Assembly (NCBI RefSeq): GCF_024748695.1
Contig: NZ_CP087176.1
Span: forward strand, 1,481,501 to 1,545,500
DNA length: 64,000 nt
Source of the DNA: Pseudomonas sp. B21-040
GTDB taxonomy: Bacteria; Pseudomonadota; Gammaproteobacteria; Pseudomonadales; Pseudomonadaceae
Direction of reading: 5' to 3'
Positions 1-9,147 of the stretch are shown in pieces. Each line of letters begins with the position of its first letter. Within the stretch, counting starts at the first letter, position 1. Both the position numbers and the translations under genes were made by a program. Below the pieces are notes generated by a model. It was not told where the DNA came from. It did no database searches and worked only from the letters and a program-made list of their open reading frames with translations.

Positions 1-2
1 CC

Positions 3-578
3 GGGTTCTTTACTCACCACTTGCTAAAGCATTCACCGGCCACCGAGGCGTGGTGCGTAGACATTAGTTATGAAGCTGACTCGGACACGACCACCGCCGC
101 AAAACCCGTGCATTACCGACGCGCAGTCGACGCGCTGGATGCCGACCTGGTGCTGCTGATGGACGTGCTGGAGCATGTCGATGACGACGTCGGTTTGCTC
201 AAGGCGTATGTGGATAAAGTCCCGTCCGGCAGTCGATTCCTGATGACGGTGCCCGCGTTTCAGTTTCTGTGGAGCGGACACGATGACTTTCTTGAACACA
301 AACGCCGATACACCTTGGCTCAGCTGGAAACGGTGGCGCGCGATGCCGGGCTGACGGTGAAGCAGGGTGCTTACTACTTCGGCCTGGTGTTCCCGATAGC
401 AGCCACATTGCGGCTGCTGCCCAAAGGCGCGCAACCGTCACCGCCGCGCTCGCAACTCAAGCGACATCACCCGTTGGTCAATTCGATCCTGAAGACGCTG
501 TGCCGCCTCGAATTGCCGCTTATGGGCGCCAATCGCTGGGCGGGTCTGACGGTGTTTGTGCTGGCGCAGAAGCCGTGA
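3..578 (+). CDS. Class I SAM-dependent methyltransferase, 5' end outside window
   Basis: The frame is open to the left edge, so the N-terminus is missing. The first visible residues (GFFTHHLLKH) fit the end of the glycine-rich SAM-binding loop. An acidic strand-2 end (CVDISYE) and the motif LLMDVLEHVDDD follow, which is the usual D-x-LEH signature of Methyltransf_11/23 proteins. The C-terminal part (LAQLETVARDAGL) is also typical. The stop codon overlaps the GTG start of the next gene (GTGA). With the GtrA and large membrane protein downstream, this suggests a role in polysaccharide or lipid-linked sugar modification, which is inference. The substrate cannot be told from sequence. Confidence 0.8.
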   Translation, partial: GFFTHHLLKHSPATEAWCVDISYEADSDTTTAAKPVHYRRAVDALDADLVLLMDVLEHVDDDVGLLKAYVDKVPSGSRFLMTVPAFQFLWSGHDDFLEHKRRYTLAQLETVARDAGLTVKQGAYYFGLVFPIAATLRLLPKGAQPSPPRSQLKRHHPLVNSILKTLCRLELPLMGANRWAGLTVFVLAQKP

Positions 579-961
579 CGTCGGCCGAAAAATCCGCCCT
601 GATCAAGCGTGGCCTGCGTTTTGCCGTGACCGGATTGTTCGTCACGGCGCTGCATGCGCTGGTGGCCGTGCTGTTCATCAATTTCGTGGTGGCGCAGCCA
701 CCACTGGCCAACGGCGTGGCTTTTGCCGTGGCGACGGTGGTGTCTTACGTGATCAACACCACCTGGAGTTTTTCCGCACGGCTGCACGGCCGAACGCTGC
801 TGCGTTTCATGATGGTGTCCGGTGCCGGTTTTCTGCTGGCGATGCTGGTGGCGTGGGCCGCGCAATTGGCCGGGCTGCATTATTTGCTGGGGATTGGCGC
901 GGTGGCGCTGACTATTCCGGCATTTACCTTTGTACTGCATAACTTCTGGACGTATCGATGA
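575..961 (+). CDS. GtrA family membrane protein
   Basis: This 128-aa protein has four hydrophobic segments and a GtrA-like pattern: an RFAVTGLFVT start, then a central VVSYVINTTWSFS segment. GtrA proteins are small membrane proteins thought to flip undecaprenyl-linked glucose or to take part in cell-surface polysaccharide synthesis. I chose the GTG at 575 because it overlaps the upstream TGA and gives the normal family length. A longer reading from further upstream would run inside the methyltransferase gene. The stop overlaps the next ATG (ATGA), so all three genes appear translationally coupled. Confidence 0.85.
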   Translation: MTSAEKSALIKRGLRFAVTGLFVTALHALVAVLFINFVVAQPPLANGVAFAVATVVSYVINTTWSFSARLHGRTLLRFMMVSGAGFLLAMLVAWAAQLAGLHYLLGIGAVALTIPAFTFVLHNFWTYR

Positions 962-3084
962 AGGACTTGGTTAAGCAGTTGCCGATCAACCTGTTGCCTG
1001 TGTTGATCGGTGTTCTGGCCTTTTTCATCGTCGTTGGGCCAAGGGCGCTGAACCCTCAAAACATTGCATGGCTGGGTAATGGTGATCCGGCGACGCATTA
1101 TCTGGGCTGGGTGTTTTTCCGACAGTCGCCCTGGACCTTTCCCATTGGACACAATCCTTCCTATGGGCTGGAATTGAGCAATGGCATCATTTTCTCTGAC
1201 TCCAATCCACTGCTGGCATTCTTGTTCAAACCGTTCGCCTCTCTGTTGCCAACGCCTTTCCAGTATTTCGGACTCTGGTTCCTGGCCTGCTTCGTTTTAC
1301 AGGCCTGGTTTGCCTGGAAACTGGTAGGGCTGGTGTCGACCCACGTGGGTGTGCGTGCCGTGAGTACGGCGTTGTTCCTGTTTGTTCCGCCCATGCTCAT
1401 GCGCATGCCTTTCCATTTGTCCCTGGGTGGGCATTTTCTGGTGTTGGCCTCGTTGTATCTGGCGCTGCACCCGCAATTGCGTCGTCGACGCCTGGCCTGG
1501 GGGGCGTTGCTAGCGGCGGCCGCGTTGATCCATGCGTATTTTTTGGCGATGGTTGCAGTGATCTGGATCGCCGATCTCACGAGCGGCTATTTCAAGAAAA
1601 AACTGACACTGCAGCCTGCTGCCATCGAATTGATCGGGCTGTTTTCGCTGGTCACTGTTTGCTGCTGGCAGGCGGGCTATTTTTCGGTGGGCAGCGAGGG
1701 TGCGATATCGGCCGGTTTTGGTCTGTACGCCATGAACCTGCTGTCGCTGATCGATCCGGGGAACTGGGCGGGGCAGTGGTCCTATGTGCTGAAGGATTTA
1801 CCCGGTGTTCAAGGGCTCGGTGAGGTTGAAGGATTTCTTTTCCTTGGCCTTGGGCTGATGACGCTGGGCATTTGCGCACTGGTGGGGTTACTTCAAGGCC
1901 GTACAGGTTTTTTCCAGCGACTGCGGCGCTGGCCGTTATTGCTGGTAGCGTTGGTGGGACTGGGCCTGTTCTCGATTTCCAACCATGTGGCTTTAGGCTC
2001 GCTCGATATAACCTTTCCACTGCCGCCTTGGGTGATTTCAATCGCCAACGTCTTCCGTGCTTCCGGGCGGATGTTCTGGCCGCTGTACTACGCGTTTATC
2101 TTCGCCATGATTTTCCTGGTGATCCGCGCCAATACCTCCCGCACCGCCGTGAGTCTGTTGTCCCTGGCATTGCTGATACAGGTGCTGGACACCCATGCCG
2201 GCTGGGCCGGCGTTCGCAAGCAGTTGATGGTTGAACCCGCATCGAAGTGGGCCTCGCCCATGGTCGATCCCTTCTGGAACAGTGCAGCGGCTCATTACCG
2301 GAACATTCGTTGGGTGGTTCCGCAAAACCAGTCCCCAAACTGGATGGCAGTGGCTGATTTTGCCAGCGCCCATGGCCTTGCCACGAATGCCGTTTACCTG
2401 GGGCGGGTGGACACGGGCAATTGGATAAAATCCGGGCAGGACACCGGGCGTGAAATGGCGTCGGGCAAGTACGACGCTGATTCGTTGTACCTGTTCGATG
2501 ACCGTGCCTGGATGCAGGCCGTGAGAAACGTGAATACCCCAACGGATCTGTTCGCCAGGATTGACGGGTTCACGGTGCTTGCTCCGGGCTGGAAACAGTG
2601 CAGCGCCTGCACACAGGCTACCTCGCAAATCAATCCGCTGGAGTTGGTTCCATCGCTGGAGCCCGGACAAAAAACGCTGTTCAACACCGGCAGCAAAGGC
2701 GGGGCGCTGCTGGCCAAGGGGTGGTCCGATACCGAGCTTTGGGGGACCTGGTCCAAGGAGCCTGAAGCTGAAGTCATGTTCCGGGTCCCGGCGCCCGTGC
2801 ATTCCTTGCGTCTGGAGGCCACGGCGTTCCTTCCTCCCGGGCATGCTCGCCAACGTGTCGCCATCAGCATCAATGACCTGCCGGCCATGAATACTCTGCT
2901 TGAGCAGGCCGATGGCAATGTTATCGAAATGCCGCTCACCACCGAGATGCAAGCGCGGGTAGCGAGTCAGGGTGTACTGAGGCTGCAATTTCAGTTTGCC
3001 GATGCCGTCAGTCCAAAACAGTTCGCAATGGGCCAGGACGTGCGACAACTTGCACTCGGATTGAAGGCCTTGACGGTCAATTGA
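958..3084 (+). CDS. Large polytopic membrane protein, DUF6311-like
   Basis: A 708-aa protein with about ten hydrophobic segments in its first 420 residues and a soluble C-terminal region of about 280 residues. The N-terminal pattern (NGDPATHYLGWVFFRQ, then SIIFSDSNPLLA-type text) resembles the DUF6311 membrane proteins, which have a GT-C glycosyltransferase-like plan with an acidic residue in the first loop. It starts on an ATG that overlaps the GtrA stop. A periplasmic glycosyl transfer using the lipid carrier handled by GtrA is plausible but inferred. The family assignment is from memory of the pattern, not a search. Confidence 0.7.
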   Translation: MKDLVKQLPINLLPVLIGVLAFFIVVGPRALNPQNIAWLGNGDPATHYLGWVFFRQSPWTFPIGHNPSYGLELSNGIIFSDSNPLLAFLFKPFASLLPTPFQYFGLWFLACFVLQAWFAWKLVGLVSTHVGVRAVSTALFLFVPPMLMRMPFHLSLGGHFLVLASLYLALHPQLRRRRLAWGALLAAAALIHAYFLAMVAVIWIADLTSGYFKKKLTLQPAAIELIGLFSLVTVCCWQAGYFSVGSEGAISAGFGLYAMNLLSLIDPGNWAGQWSYVLKDLPGVQGLGEVEGFLFLGLGLMTLGICALVGLLQGRTGFFQRLRRWPLLLVALVGLGLFSISNHVALGSLDITFPLPPWVISIANVFRASGRMFWPLYYAFIFAMIFLVIRANTSRTAVSLLSLALLIQVLDTHAGWAGVRKQLMVEPASKWASPMVDPFWNSAAAHYRNIRWVVPQNQSPNWMAVADFASAHGLATNAVYLGRVDTGNWIKSGQDTGREMASGKYDADSLYLFDDRAWMQAVRNVNTPTDLFARIDGFTVLAPGWKQCSACTQATSQINPLELVPSLEPGQKTLFNTGSKGGALLAKGWSDTELWGTWSKEPEAEVMFRVPAPVHSLRLEATAFLPPGHARQRVAISINDLPAMNTLLEQADGNVIEMPLTTEMQARVASQGVLRLQFQFADAVSPKQFAMGQDVRQLALGLKALTVN

Positions 3085-3156
3085 TGGCCGTTGCACGTAG
3101 ACGCTCCCCTCGCGCCTTTCTACACTGCCGTGAGTGTCGGGGACCGGGGGCAATGA

Positions 3157-4083
3157 ATGAATCGCAATGAACTGCGCAAGGCGGACATCAACCTGATGGT
3201 GGTGTTCGAAACGTTGATGCTCGAGCGCAACGTGACGCGGGTTGCGGAGAAGCTGTTTCTCGGGCAGCCGACCATCAGTGCCGCGCTCAATCGCCTGCGC
3301 ACGATGTTCAATGACCCGTTGTTCATTCGCGTCGGCCATCGCATGGAGCCGACGGCCCGCGCCGAGGAACTGATTCAGTACCTGTCGCCGGCGCTGGATT
3401 CGCTGTCGGTGGCCCTGAGCCTGACCCACGATTTCGACCCCGCCAGCAGCACCATGACCTTTCGCATCGGGTTGTCGGATGACGTCGAGTTCGGCCTGCT
3501 GCCGCCGCTGTTGCGGGCCTTGCGCCAGGAAGCGCCGAAGGTGGTGTTCGTGGTTCAGCACGTCGACTACTGGCGCATACCGGACTTGTTGGCGTCCGGC
3601 GACATCACCGTCGGCATCAGCCAGACCCGCGGCCTGCCAGCCAATGCCAAGCGCAAGCTGTTGCGGCACATTCAACCGAGCATCTTGCGCGCCGATGCGT
3701 CCGACACACCGCTGACGCTCGATGAATATTGCTCACGCCCTCATGTGCTGGTTTCCCACACCGCGAACGTCAGTGGTTACGCCGATGAGTGGCTGGCGGA
3801 GATTGGTCGCACGCGCCAGGTCGTCCTTTCCGTGCCGCAATACAGTGCGTTGCCGGCCTTGCTCGCCGGCACTGATTTGATTGCCAGCCTGCCGGATTAC
3901 ACCGCCGAAGCCATGGCCGCCTCTGGCTTGCTGTTCAAGGAACCCTTTCCGTTCGAGACCCCGACGCTGGACTTGTCGATGGTCTGGTTGAGCCATGTCG
4001 ATACCGACCCCGCTGAACGCTGGTTGCGTTCGCGTCTGGAGGGGTTCATGAGTGAACGTTCGTCACTGCCGTTGGCCCAGTGA
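3157..4083 (+). CDS. LysR family transcriptional regulator
   Basis: A 308-aa protein with the LysR plan. The N-terminal winged helix-turn-helix (about residues 10-68) contains TRVAEKLFLGQPTISAALNR. A periplasmic-binding-like effector domain follows (about 90-300; FRIGLSDDVEFGLLPPLL). The N-terminal form (RKADINLMVVFETLM) is that of the NodD/LinR-like branch. The 72-bp gap after the preceding gene and the same orientation leave open whether it has its own promoter. Its target is unknown; the isomerase gene 75 bp downstream is the nearest candidate. Confidence 0.9.
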   Translation: MNRNELRKADINLMVVFETLMLERNVTRVAEKLFLGQPTISAALNRLRTMFNDPLFIRVGHRMEPTARAEELIQYLSPALDSLSVALSLTHDFDPASSTMTFRIGLSDDVEFGLLPPLLRALRQEAPKVVFVVQHVDYWRIPDLLASGDITVGISQTRGLPANAKRKLLRHIQPSILRADASDTPLTLDEYCSRPHVLVSHTANVSGYADEWLAEIGRTRQVVLSVPQYSALPALLAGTDLIASLPDYTAEAMAASGLLFKEPFPFETPTLDLSMVWLSHVDTDPAERWLRSRLEGFMSERSSLPLAQ

Positions 4084-4158
4084 GTCGTCGGTCAACGCTG
4101 TGTTATACGTAGGACCTTTCTGCACACTCTTTCTGCACACCCTTTCTGGAGCCGCGTC

Positions 4159-4524
4159 ATGCCACACCTGCACATGGAATACACCGCCAACCTGCCCGGG
4201 CTGAACGCCGACGTGGCGTTGATCCGGCTCAATAACACCCTGGTGGCTTCCGGTCAGTTTGCTGCGGAGTTCGACATCAAGAGCCGAGCGATGAAGGTCG
4301 AGACGTTCAAGGTGGGTACCGCGTTGGCTGAACGGGGGTTCGTCCATGTGAAGCTGGCGTTGTTGAGCGGTCGCTCGCCGCAGATCAAGCAGCAACTGTC
4401 TGAAAGCTTGCTGGCGGTGGTACAGGACCTTTGCGAGTGGCCGGCGGAGGTTGAAGTGCAACTGTGTGTCGAGATTCTCGACATTGATCGCGAGTCCTAC
4501 GCCAAGACCGCCATCAGCCGCTGA
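4159..4524 (+). CDS. 5-carboxymethyl-2-hydroxymuconate delta-isomerase (CHMI) family
   Basis: A 121-aa protein beginning MPHLHMEYTANL. The proline after the initiator Met is the catalytic base of this tautomerase-superfamily enzyme, and the length matches CHMI (about 115-126 aa). In homoprotocatechuate degradation CHMI isomerises 5-carboxymethyl-2-hydroxymuconate (HpaF/HpcD). No other hpa gene is visible here, so the true substrate is uncertain. The stop lies 3 bp from the stop of the convergent LysR gene. Confidence 0.85.
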   Translation: MPHLHMEYTANLPGLNADVALIRLNNTLVASGQFAAEFDIKSRAMKVETFKVGTALAERGFVHVKLALLSGRSPQIKQQLSESLLAVVQDLCEWPAEVEVQLCVEILDIDRESYAKTAISR

Positions 4525-4527
4525 GCT

Positions 4528-5463
4528 TCAAGCCATTGCCTGCTCGGCACAGACCTCGATCACCTGCTCGCGCAACCAGGTGTTGGCATTGTCCTGATCG
4601 GCACGTTGACTCCACTGCATGTCCAGGGTGAAACCCGGCAGCCCGTTGGGGGCTTCGCAGTGATTGAAGATCGCTTTGTTGGCCAGCAATTGCTGGATGC
4701 GACGGGGCAACGTCAGGATGAAGTCTGTGCCGGTGATGGTTTTCAGTGCCGCACTGTAGCTGTTGGCGCGCGCGACGACCTGCCGTTTGTGCGCCTGTTG
4801 CGCCAGCCAGCCGTCGACCCTGTTGGCGGTGGACGTCCATGGGGTCGGGAACACATGTCGGCGTTCGACAAAGGCTTGCAGGCTTAAACGCGGTTCCAGG
4901 GGTGTGGCGCGTTTGTCGAACACGCAGACCAAGTCATCTTCCAGCAACATTCGGGATTTGAAGCCGGTGTGGCTGCGATGGAAGTTTGGGCCGAAACAGA
5001 TCACCAGATCGAGACTGCCATCGCGCAACTCTTCGACCGGAATATCGGTTTCGAATGTGTGCAGGTTGACCATCACCGGCAGGTCGGCGAAGTCGAAGCG
5101 CTTCAACAGGCGCGGCAGAATCAGCTGCTCGAAATACTCCGGCGCGCAAATATTGAACGTCACCGCTTGCAAGGTCGGGTTAAACGCCGGGGCACTGACG
5201 TGACACAAGTTGATGCTTTCGAGAATTTTCTGCACATGCGTGTACATGGTGCTGGCTTTGTAGGTAGGGCGCATACCGGTGCGGGTATTGGTGAAGAGCT
5301 CGTCTTCAAAACTGATACGCAGCTTTTTCAGGCAGTAACTTACCGTGGACTGGCTGACGCAGAGTGCCGCCGACACACCGGTGACGCTGCTTTGCTCGTA
5401 CACGGCGACAAATACCATGAGGTCTTGCATGTCGAGCTTTCTAAGCAAATTACTGTTCAGCAT
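4528..5463 (-). CDS. LysR family transcriptional regulator
   Basis: A 311-aa LysR-type protein. The N-terminal HTH contains SSVTGVSAALCVSQSTVSYCLKKLR and is followed by an effector-binding domain (FNICAPEYFEQLILPRLL). It is divergent from the GS-family gene across a 407-bp gap, the classic arrangement for a LysR regulator of its neighbour, so control of that gene is the simplest inference. It is tail-to-tail with the CHMI gene. No effector can be predicted. Confidence 0.9.
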   Translation of the reverse strand: MLNSNLLRKLDMQDLMVFVAVYEQSSVTGVSAALCVSQSTVSYCLKKLRISFEDELFTNTRTGMRPTYKASTMYTHVQKILESINLCHVSAPAFNPTLQAVTFNICAPEYFEQLILPRLLKRFDFADLPVMVNLHTFETDIPVEELRDGSLDLVICFGPNFHRSHTGFKSRMLLEDDLVCVFDKRATPLEPRLSLQAFVERRHVFPTPWTSTANRVDGWLAQQAHKRQVVARANSYSAALKTITGTDFILTLPRRIQQLLANKAIFNHCEAPNGLPGFTLDMQWSQRADQDNANTWLREQVIEVCAEQAMA

Positions 5464-5870
5464 CCATTCTGACTCGCTGTGCTCCTTGCGCTGACAGTGC
5501 GCAAACGTGTGCGAACGATCCTAACGGAACGACCGTACCAGGAGAATGCCTTGTAGGAAGTTTCATTGAAAGGCGTGGGGTAGGGCGCGAATGATTGTTT
5601 AGCCAATCCGTAACCAAGGTTCTTCAAATCCAGATTTAAAGACATAACCGGCCGTGTGACGCTGCTGCTCATCTGTTCTCTGCGGTTTTTTCTATGGGCG
5701 ATTGTCCCGTCGCACTTCCCTCCGAGTTGGCCTTCTGGGCGCTGTGGCATTGTCGTCACGCACGCCCACCGGATTCCTGCATTTCCCGTTGATTGTTCTG
5801 ACAGGTCCCGCGCCCGGCGCTGGATCAAATCGGCGACGCCTGCGCGTTCGCCTGACGCGGAAATAAGAGA
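5464..5870. other. Intergenic region between divergent LysR and GS-family genes
   Basis: 407 bp without a convincing gene. It should hold the promoters of both divergent genes and the LysR binding sites. I could not single out a reliable -35/-10 pair or a clean T-N11-A operator by eye. Short open frames here have no ribosome-binding site and no recognisable protein pattern. Confidence 0.6.
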
Positions 5871-7259
5871 ATGCTCATGAGTAGTGCCACGACATCGTTC
5901 GCCACCTTGCAAGAAGCCCTGACCTTTCTCGAACAGAACCCGGATATCGAAATGTTCGAGCTGTTCATTCTCGACAACAACGGCGTGCCACGGGGCAAGT
6001 TGTTGCATCGCGATGAGCTGCTGGCGGTCTACGAAAGTGGCCGGCCATTGCCGAGTACCATTCTCGGCCTGACCATTAATGGCGATGACGTGGAAAACTC
6101 CGGACTGGTCTGGGATGTCGGCGATATTGACTGCCGCGCCTACCCGGTCAGCGGCAGCCTGACGCGCATGCCGTGGCGGCTGATTCCGACAGCGGCGGTG
6201 CAAGTCAGCATGCACCCCAAAGAAGGCATGCCGGCGACGATCGCTGATCCTCGGCACCTCCTGGCGAAAGTGATCGAAGACTTGCAGGCCGATGGCTATT
6301 ACCCGGTCATGGCGGCAGAGCTGGAGTTTTATCTGCTGGACCAACAGCGCGACAGTCAGGGGCGACCGCAACCGGCGCGCGATGTCGACGGCGGGCGACC
6401 TCGCACGACTCAAGTCTACGGTTTGCGTGAACTGGAGCAGATCGAGCCGTTTCTGGCCGATCTCTACAGTGCCTGCAAGCTGCAAGGAATTCCGGCGCGC
6501 ACGGCAATTTCCGAATATGCGCCGGGGCAAGTGGAAATTACCCTCGAACACCGCACCAATGCCCTACAGGCAATGGATGAAGCGGTGCGTTACAAACGGT
6601 TGGTCAAGGGCGTGGCCCATAAACACGGGATGACGGCGTGCTTCATGGCCAAACCCTTTGATGACCTGGCGGGCACCGGGATGCACATGCACGTCAGCCT
6701 GGCGGACAAAGAGGGCAACAACCTGTTCGCCAGCGAAGCGCCAGACGGCACACCACTGCTCAGACAAGCCGTCGGCGGGATGCTCAGCACCTTGCTCGAT
6801 TCACTGCTGTTGTTCTGCCCGAATGCCAACTCCTACCGCCGATTCCAGACCAACAGCTACGCCCCCCTGGCGGCGACCTGGGGTGTGGACAACCGTACGG
6901 TGAGTTTGCGCGTGCCAGGCGGGCCTGCGTTTTCCCGGCACATCGAACACCGTATTTGCGGTGCCGACGCCAACCCGTACCTGGCCGCCGCGGCGATCCT
7001 GGCCGGCATCCATCGCGGTATCCGCGAACGATTGGACCCGGGTGCGCCGGTGGAAGGCAACGGGTACGCCCAGGCCACGGAGTTGTTGCCGACCGATTGG
7101 CTGACCACGTTACGTGCGCTTGAAAGTTCGACCTGGGCACGTGAAGCGTTCGGCGGCCCCTTCCTTGGCGTTTACCTGGCCGTAAAGCGCGCCGAGTACC
7201 GACAATTCATGGGCGAGGTCGGTGAACAGGATTGGCGCTGGTACCTGAACCAGGCCTGA
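5871..7259 (+). CDS. Glutamine synthetase family protein (gamma-glutamyl-amine ligase type)
   Basis: A 462-aa protein with the glutamine synthetase plan: a beta-grasp N-terminal domain (to about residue 110), then the catalytic domain with AAELEFYL, HMHVSL and NRTVSLRVPGG (substrate and ATP site patterns). The shorter, divergent form with a TINGDDVENSG-type N-terminus belongs to the PuuA-like group, which ligates glutamate to amines such as putrescine, rather than to GlnA. ATG 5871 and ATG 5877 are both possible starts. The gene is isolated, divergent from a LysR gene, and followed by a strong terminator. The amine substrate is unknown. Confidence 0.85.
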   Translation: MLMSSATTSFATLQEALTFLEQNPDIEMFELFILDNNGVPRGKLLHRDELLAVYESGRPLPSTILGLTINGDDVENSGLVWDVGDIDCRAYPVSGSLTRMPWRLIPTAAVQVSMHPKEGMPATIADPRHLLAKVIEDLQADGYYPVMAAELEFYLLDQQRDSQGRPQPARDVDGGRPRTTQVYGLRELEQIEPFLADLYSACKLQGIPARTAISEYAPGQVEITLEHRTNALQAMDEAVRYKRLVKGVAHKHGMTACFMAKPFDDLAGTGMHMHVSLADKEGNNLFASEAPDGTPLLRQAVGGMLSTLLDSLLLFCPNANSYRRFQTNSYAPLAATWGVDNRTVSLRVPGGPAFSRHIEHRICGADANPYLAAAAILAGIHRGIRERLDPGAPVEGNGYAQATELLPTDWLTTLRALESSTWAREAFGGPFLGVYLAVKRAEYRQFMGEVGEQDWRWYLNQA

Positions 7260-7298
7260 AGCATTCTCAAATAATTGCGATGTGTGTCGCTGGTTTTC

Positions 7299-7326
7299 GA
7301 AGCCAACTATTCGTTGGCTTCTTTTT
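7299..7326 (+). terminator. Rho-independent terminator after GS-family gene
   Basis: A perfect 9-bp stem GAAGCCAAC / GTTGGCTTC with loop TATTC, followed directly by TTTTT. It lies 40 bp after the ligase stop and about 100 bp before eptA, so it separates the two transcription units. Confidence 0.9.
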
Positions 7327-7427
7327 CACAAAAAATTGATGGTTGGGTACCTAACATAAGTGTTGTCACGGTCAATGAAATTTTCACATTTGCCGTAGGC
7401 ACTTCTTTTTAGGAACAGCCGATCACC

Positions 7428-9077
7428 ATGTTGAAGATTAAAGCCGTGCGCCCGGAATGGGTGACACTGATTGCCAGTGCCTTTTTGTTAGCCGCCTTCA
7501 ATTTTGTGCTCTGGCAACACCTGTTTGAAATCACGACGTCCGACGGTAAAGGCATCGTCATGCGCGTGGCATTCGGGGCGATGATTCTGGCGGCGTTCAA
7601 CATTGTGCTGACCTTGCTGGCGTTCAAACGTGTGTTGAAGCCGGTGCTGATGCTGATCTTCATGATCAGCGCCGGGGTGGCGTATTTCATGAGTCAATAC
7701 GGTGTACTGATTGACACCGGCATGTTGCGTAACTTCGCACAAACCAATGCGACGGAAGTACGAGACTTACTCTCGTTGAAGTTGTTGGCTTATATCCTGT
7801 TCCTGGGTGTTTTGCCGTCATGGTTATTATGGAAAACCCCGGTTAATTATCGCCGTTGGCACCATGAGTTATTAAGTAAAGTTCTGGTGAGTGTTGTGTC
7901 GGCTACCGTCATCGGTGGTGTGGCACTGATTAACTATCAGGGCTTGTCCTCATTGTTCCGCAATCATCACGAGTTGCGCCTGATGGTCGTGCCGAGCAAC
8001 TACATCGGTGCCTCCGCTGGCTATTTGCGCGAACAGGTTGCTTCGGCCCATCAACCCTTTGTCAAAATCGGCGAAGACGCGCAGAAGAATCCGACCTGGC
8101 AGGGCCGCGATCGCAAATCCCTGACGGTATTGGTGGTGGGCGAGAGCGCCCGGGCCGAGAACTTCGGCATCCTGGGCTATGACCGCGACACCACCCCGAA
8201 GCTGAGTAAAGAAGCCGGCCTGATCGCATTTACCGATGTGCATTCCTGCGGCACGGAAACCGCCGTGTCCGTGCCGTGCATGTTCTCCAACATGGGCCGC
8301 AAGGACTACAACGCCAGCAAGGCGAAGAATGAAGAAGGCCTGCTGGATGTACTCAAACGTGCCGGCCTGGAAGTGATCTGGCGTGATAACCAGTCGGGCT
8401 GCAAAGGCACTTGCGATCGGGTCACCCTCGACGACGTGAGCAACTTGAAAGACCCGGTACTGTGCGCCAACAGCGAATGCCGCGATGAAATCCTGCTGCA
8501 AGGTTTGCAACATTTTATCGACACACTCGATAAAGACACCGTGCTGGTCTTGCATCAAATGGGTAGCCATGGCCCTGAGTACTTCAAGCGTTACCCGAAG
8601 GAGTTCGAGCGCTTCACCCCGGTTTGCGAAAGCAACGCACTGAACAATTGCAGTCGCGAAAGTATCGTCAATGGTTACGACAACACGCTGGTGTATACCG
8701 ACCACGTACTGTCGAGCCTGATCGATCTGTTGCGCAAGAACCAGGAGAAAGTCGACACCGCGATGCTGTACCTGTCCGACCACGGCGAGTCGTTGGGTGA
8801 ATACAACCTGTTCTTGCACGGCACGCCTTACATGCTGGCGCCAGAACAACAGAAGCACGTGGCCATGCTGGCGTGGTTTTCCGACAGCTTTCAGAAATCG
8901 TTCTCGGTGGACACCCAATGCCTGCAGCTGACTCGCGACAAACCGTTGAGCCAGGACAACCTGTTCCATTCGATGCTGGGGCTGCTGGAAGTCAGTAGCA
9001 AGGTCTACAACCCGGACCTGGATATGTTCGCCGGGTGTCGTGGTGCAGCTGGCGACGGTGTGCTGGCCAAGAAATGA
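7428..9077 (+). CDS. eptA: Lipid A phosphoethanolamine transferase
   Basis: A 549-aa protein with five N-terminal transmembrane segments (to about residue 170) and a periplasmic alkaline-phosphatase-like domain. The key features of the EptA/MCR family are present: VVGESARAENFG (zinc-binding Glu), the nucleophile Thr278 in CGTETAVSVPC with the cysteines that form a disulfide in the family, HQMGSHGP, and SDHGESLGE (zinc Asp/His). The family transfers phosphoethanolamine to lipid A and lowers affinity for cationic peptides such as colistin. No two-component gene is adjacent, and I could not identify a PmrA-type site upstream. It is probably monocistronic. Confidence 0.95.
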   Translation: MLKIKAVRPEWVTLIASAFLLAAFNFVLWQHLFEITTSDGKGIVMRVAFGAMILAAFNIVLTLLAFKRVLKPVLMLIFMISAGVAYFMSQYGVLIDTGMLRNFAQTNATEVRDLLSLKLLAYILFLGVLPSWLLWKTPVNYRRWHHELLSKVLVSVVSATVIGGVALINYQGLSSLFRNHHELRLMVVPSNYIGASAGYLREQVASAHQPFVKIGEDAQKNPTWQGRDRKSLTVLVVGESARAENFGILGYDRDTTPKLSKEAGLIAFTDVHSCGTETAVSVPCMFSNMGRKDYNASKAKNEEGLLDVLKRAGLEVIWRDNQSGCKGTCDRVTLDDVSNLKDPVLCANSECRDEILLQGLQHFIDTLDKDTVLVLHQMGSHGPEYFKRYPKEFERFTPVCESNALNNCSRESIVNGYDNTLVYTDHVLSSLIDLLRKNQEKVDTAMLYLSDHGESLGEYNLFLHGTPYMLAPEQQKHVAMLAWFSDSFQKSFSVDTQCLQLTRDKPLSQDNLFHSMLGLLEVSSKVYNPDLDMFAGCRGAAGDGVLAKK

Positions 9078-9147
9078 AGGCTTCAAGCTTTTTACGCACC
9101 GGCCGCTAACAGGCAGCCGGTAGAGTCACTACCAAGAGTCATTGCAC

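Noticed and set aside
2038..3675. Long open frame antisense to the DUF6311-like gene and the LysR start
   Set aside because: Its residue content (Gln, Arg, His-rich) has no domain pattern, and it is a mirror of well-supported genes in high GC sequence.
5656..5880. 74-codon open frame before the GS-family gene
   Set aside because: No ribosome site, no protein-like pattern, and it runs into the real gene in another frame.
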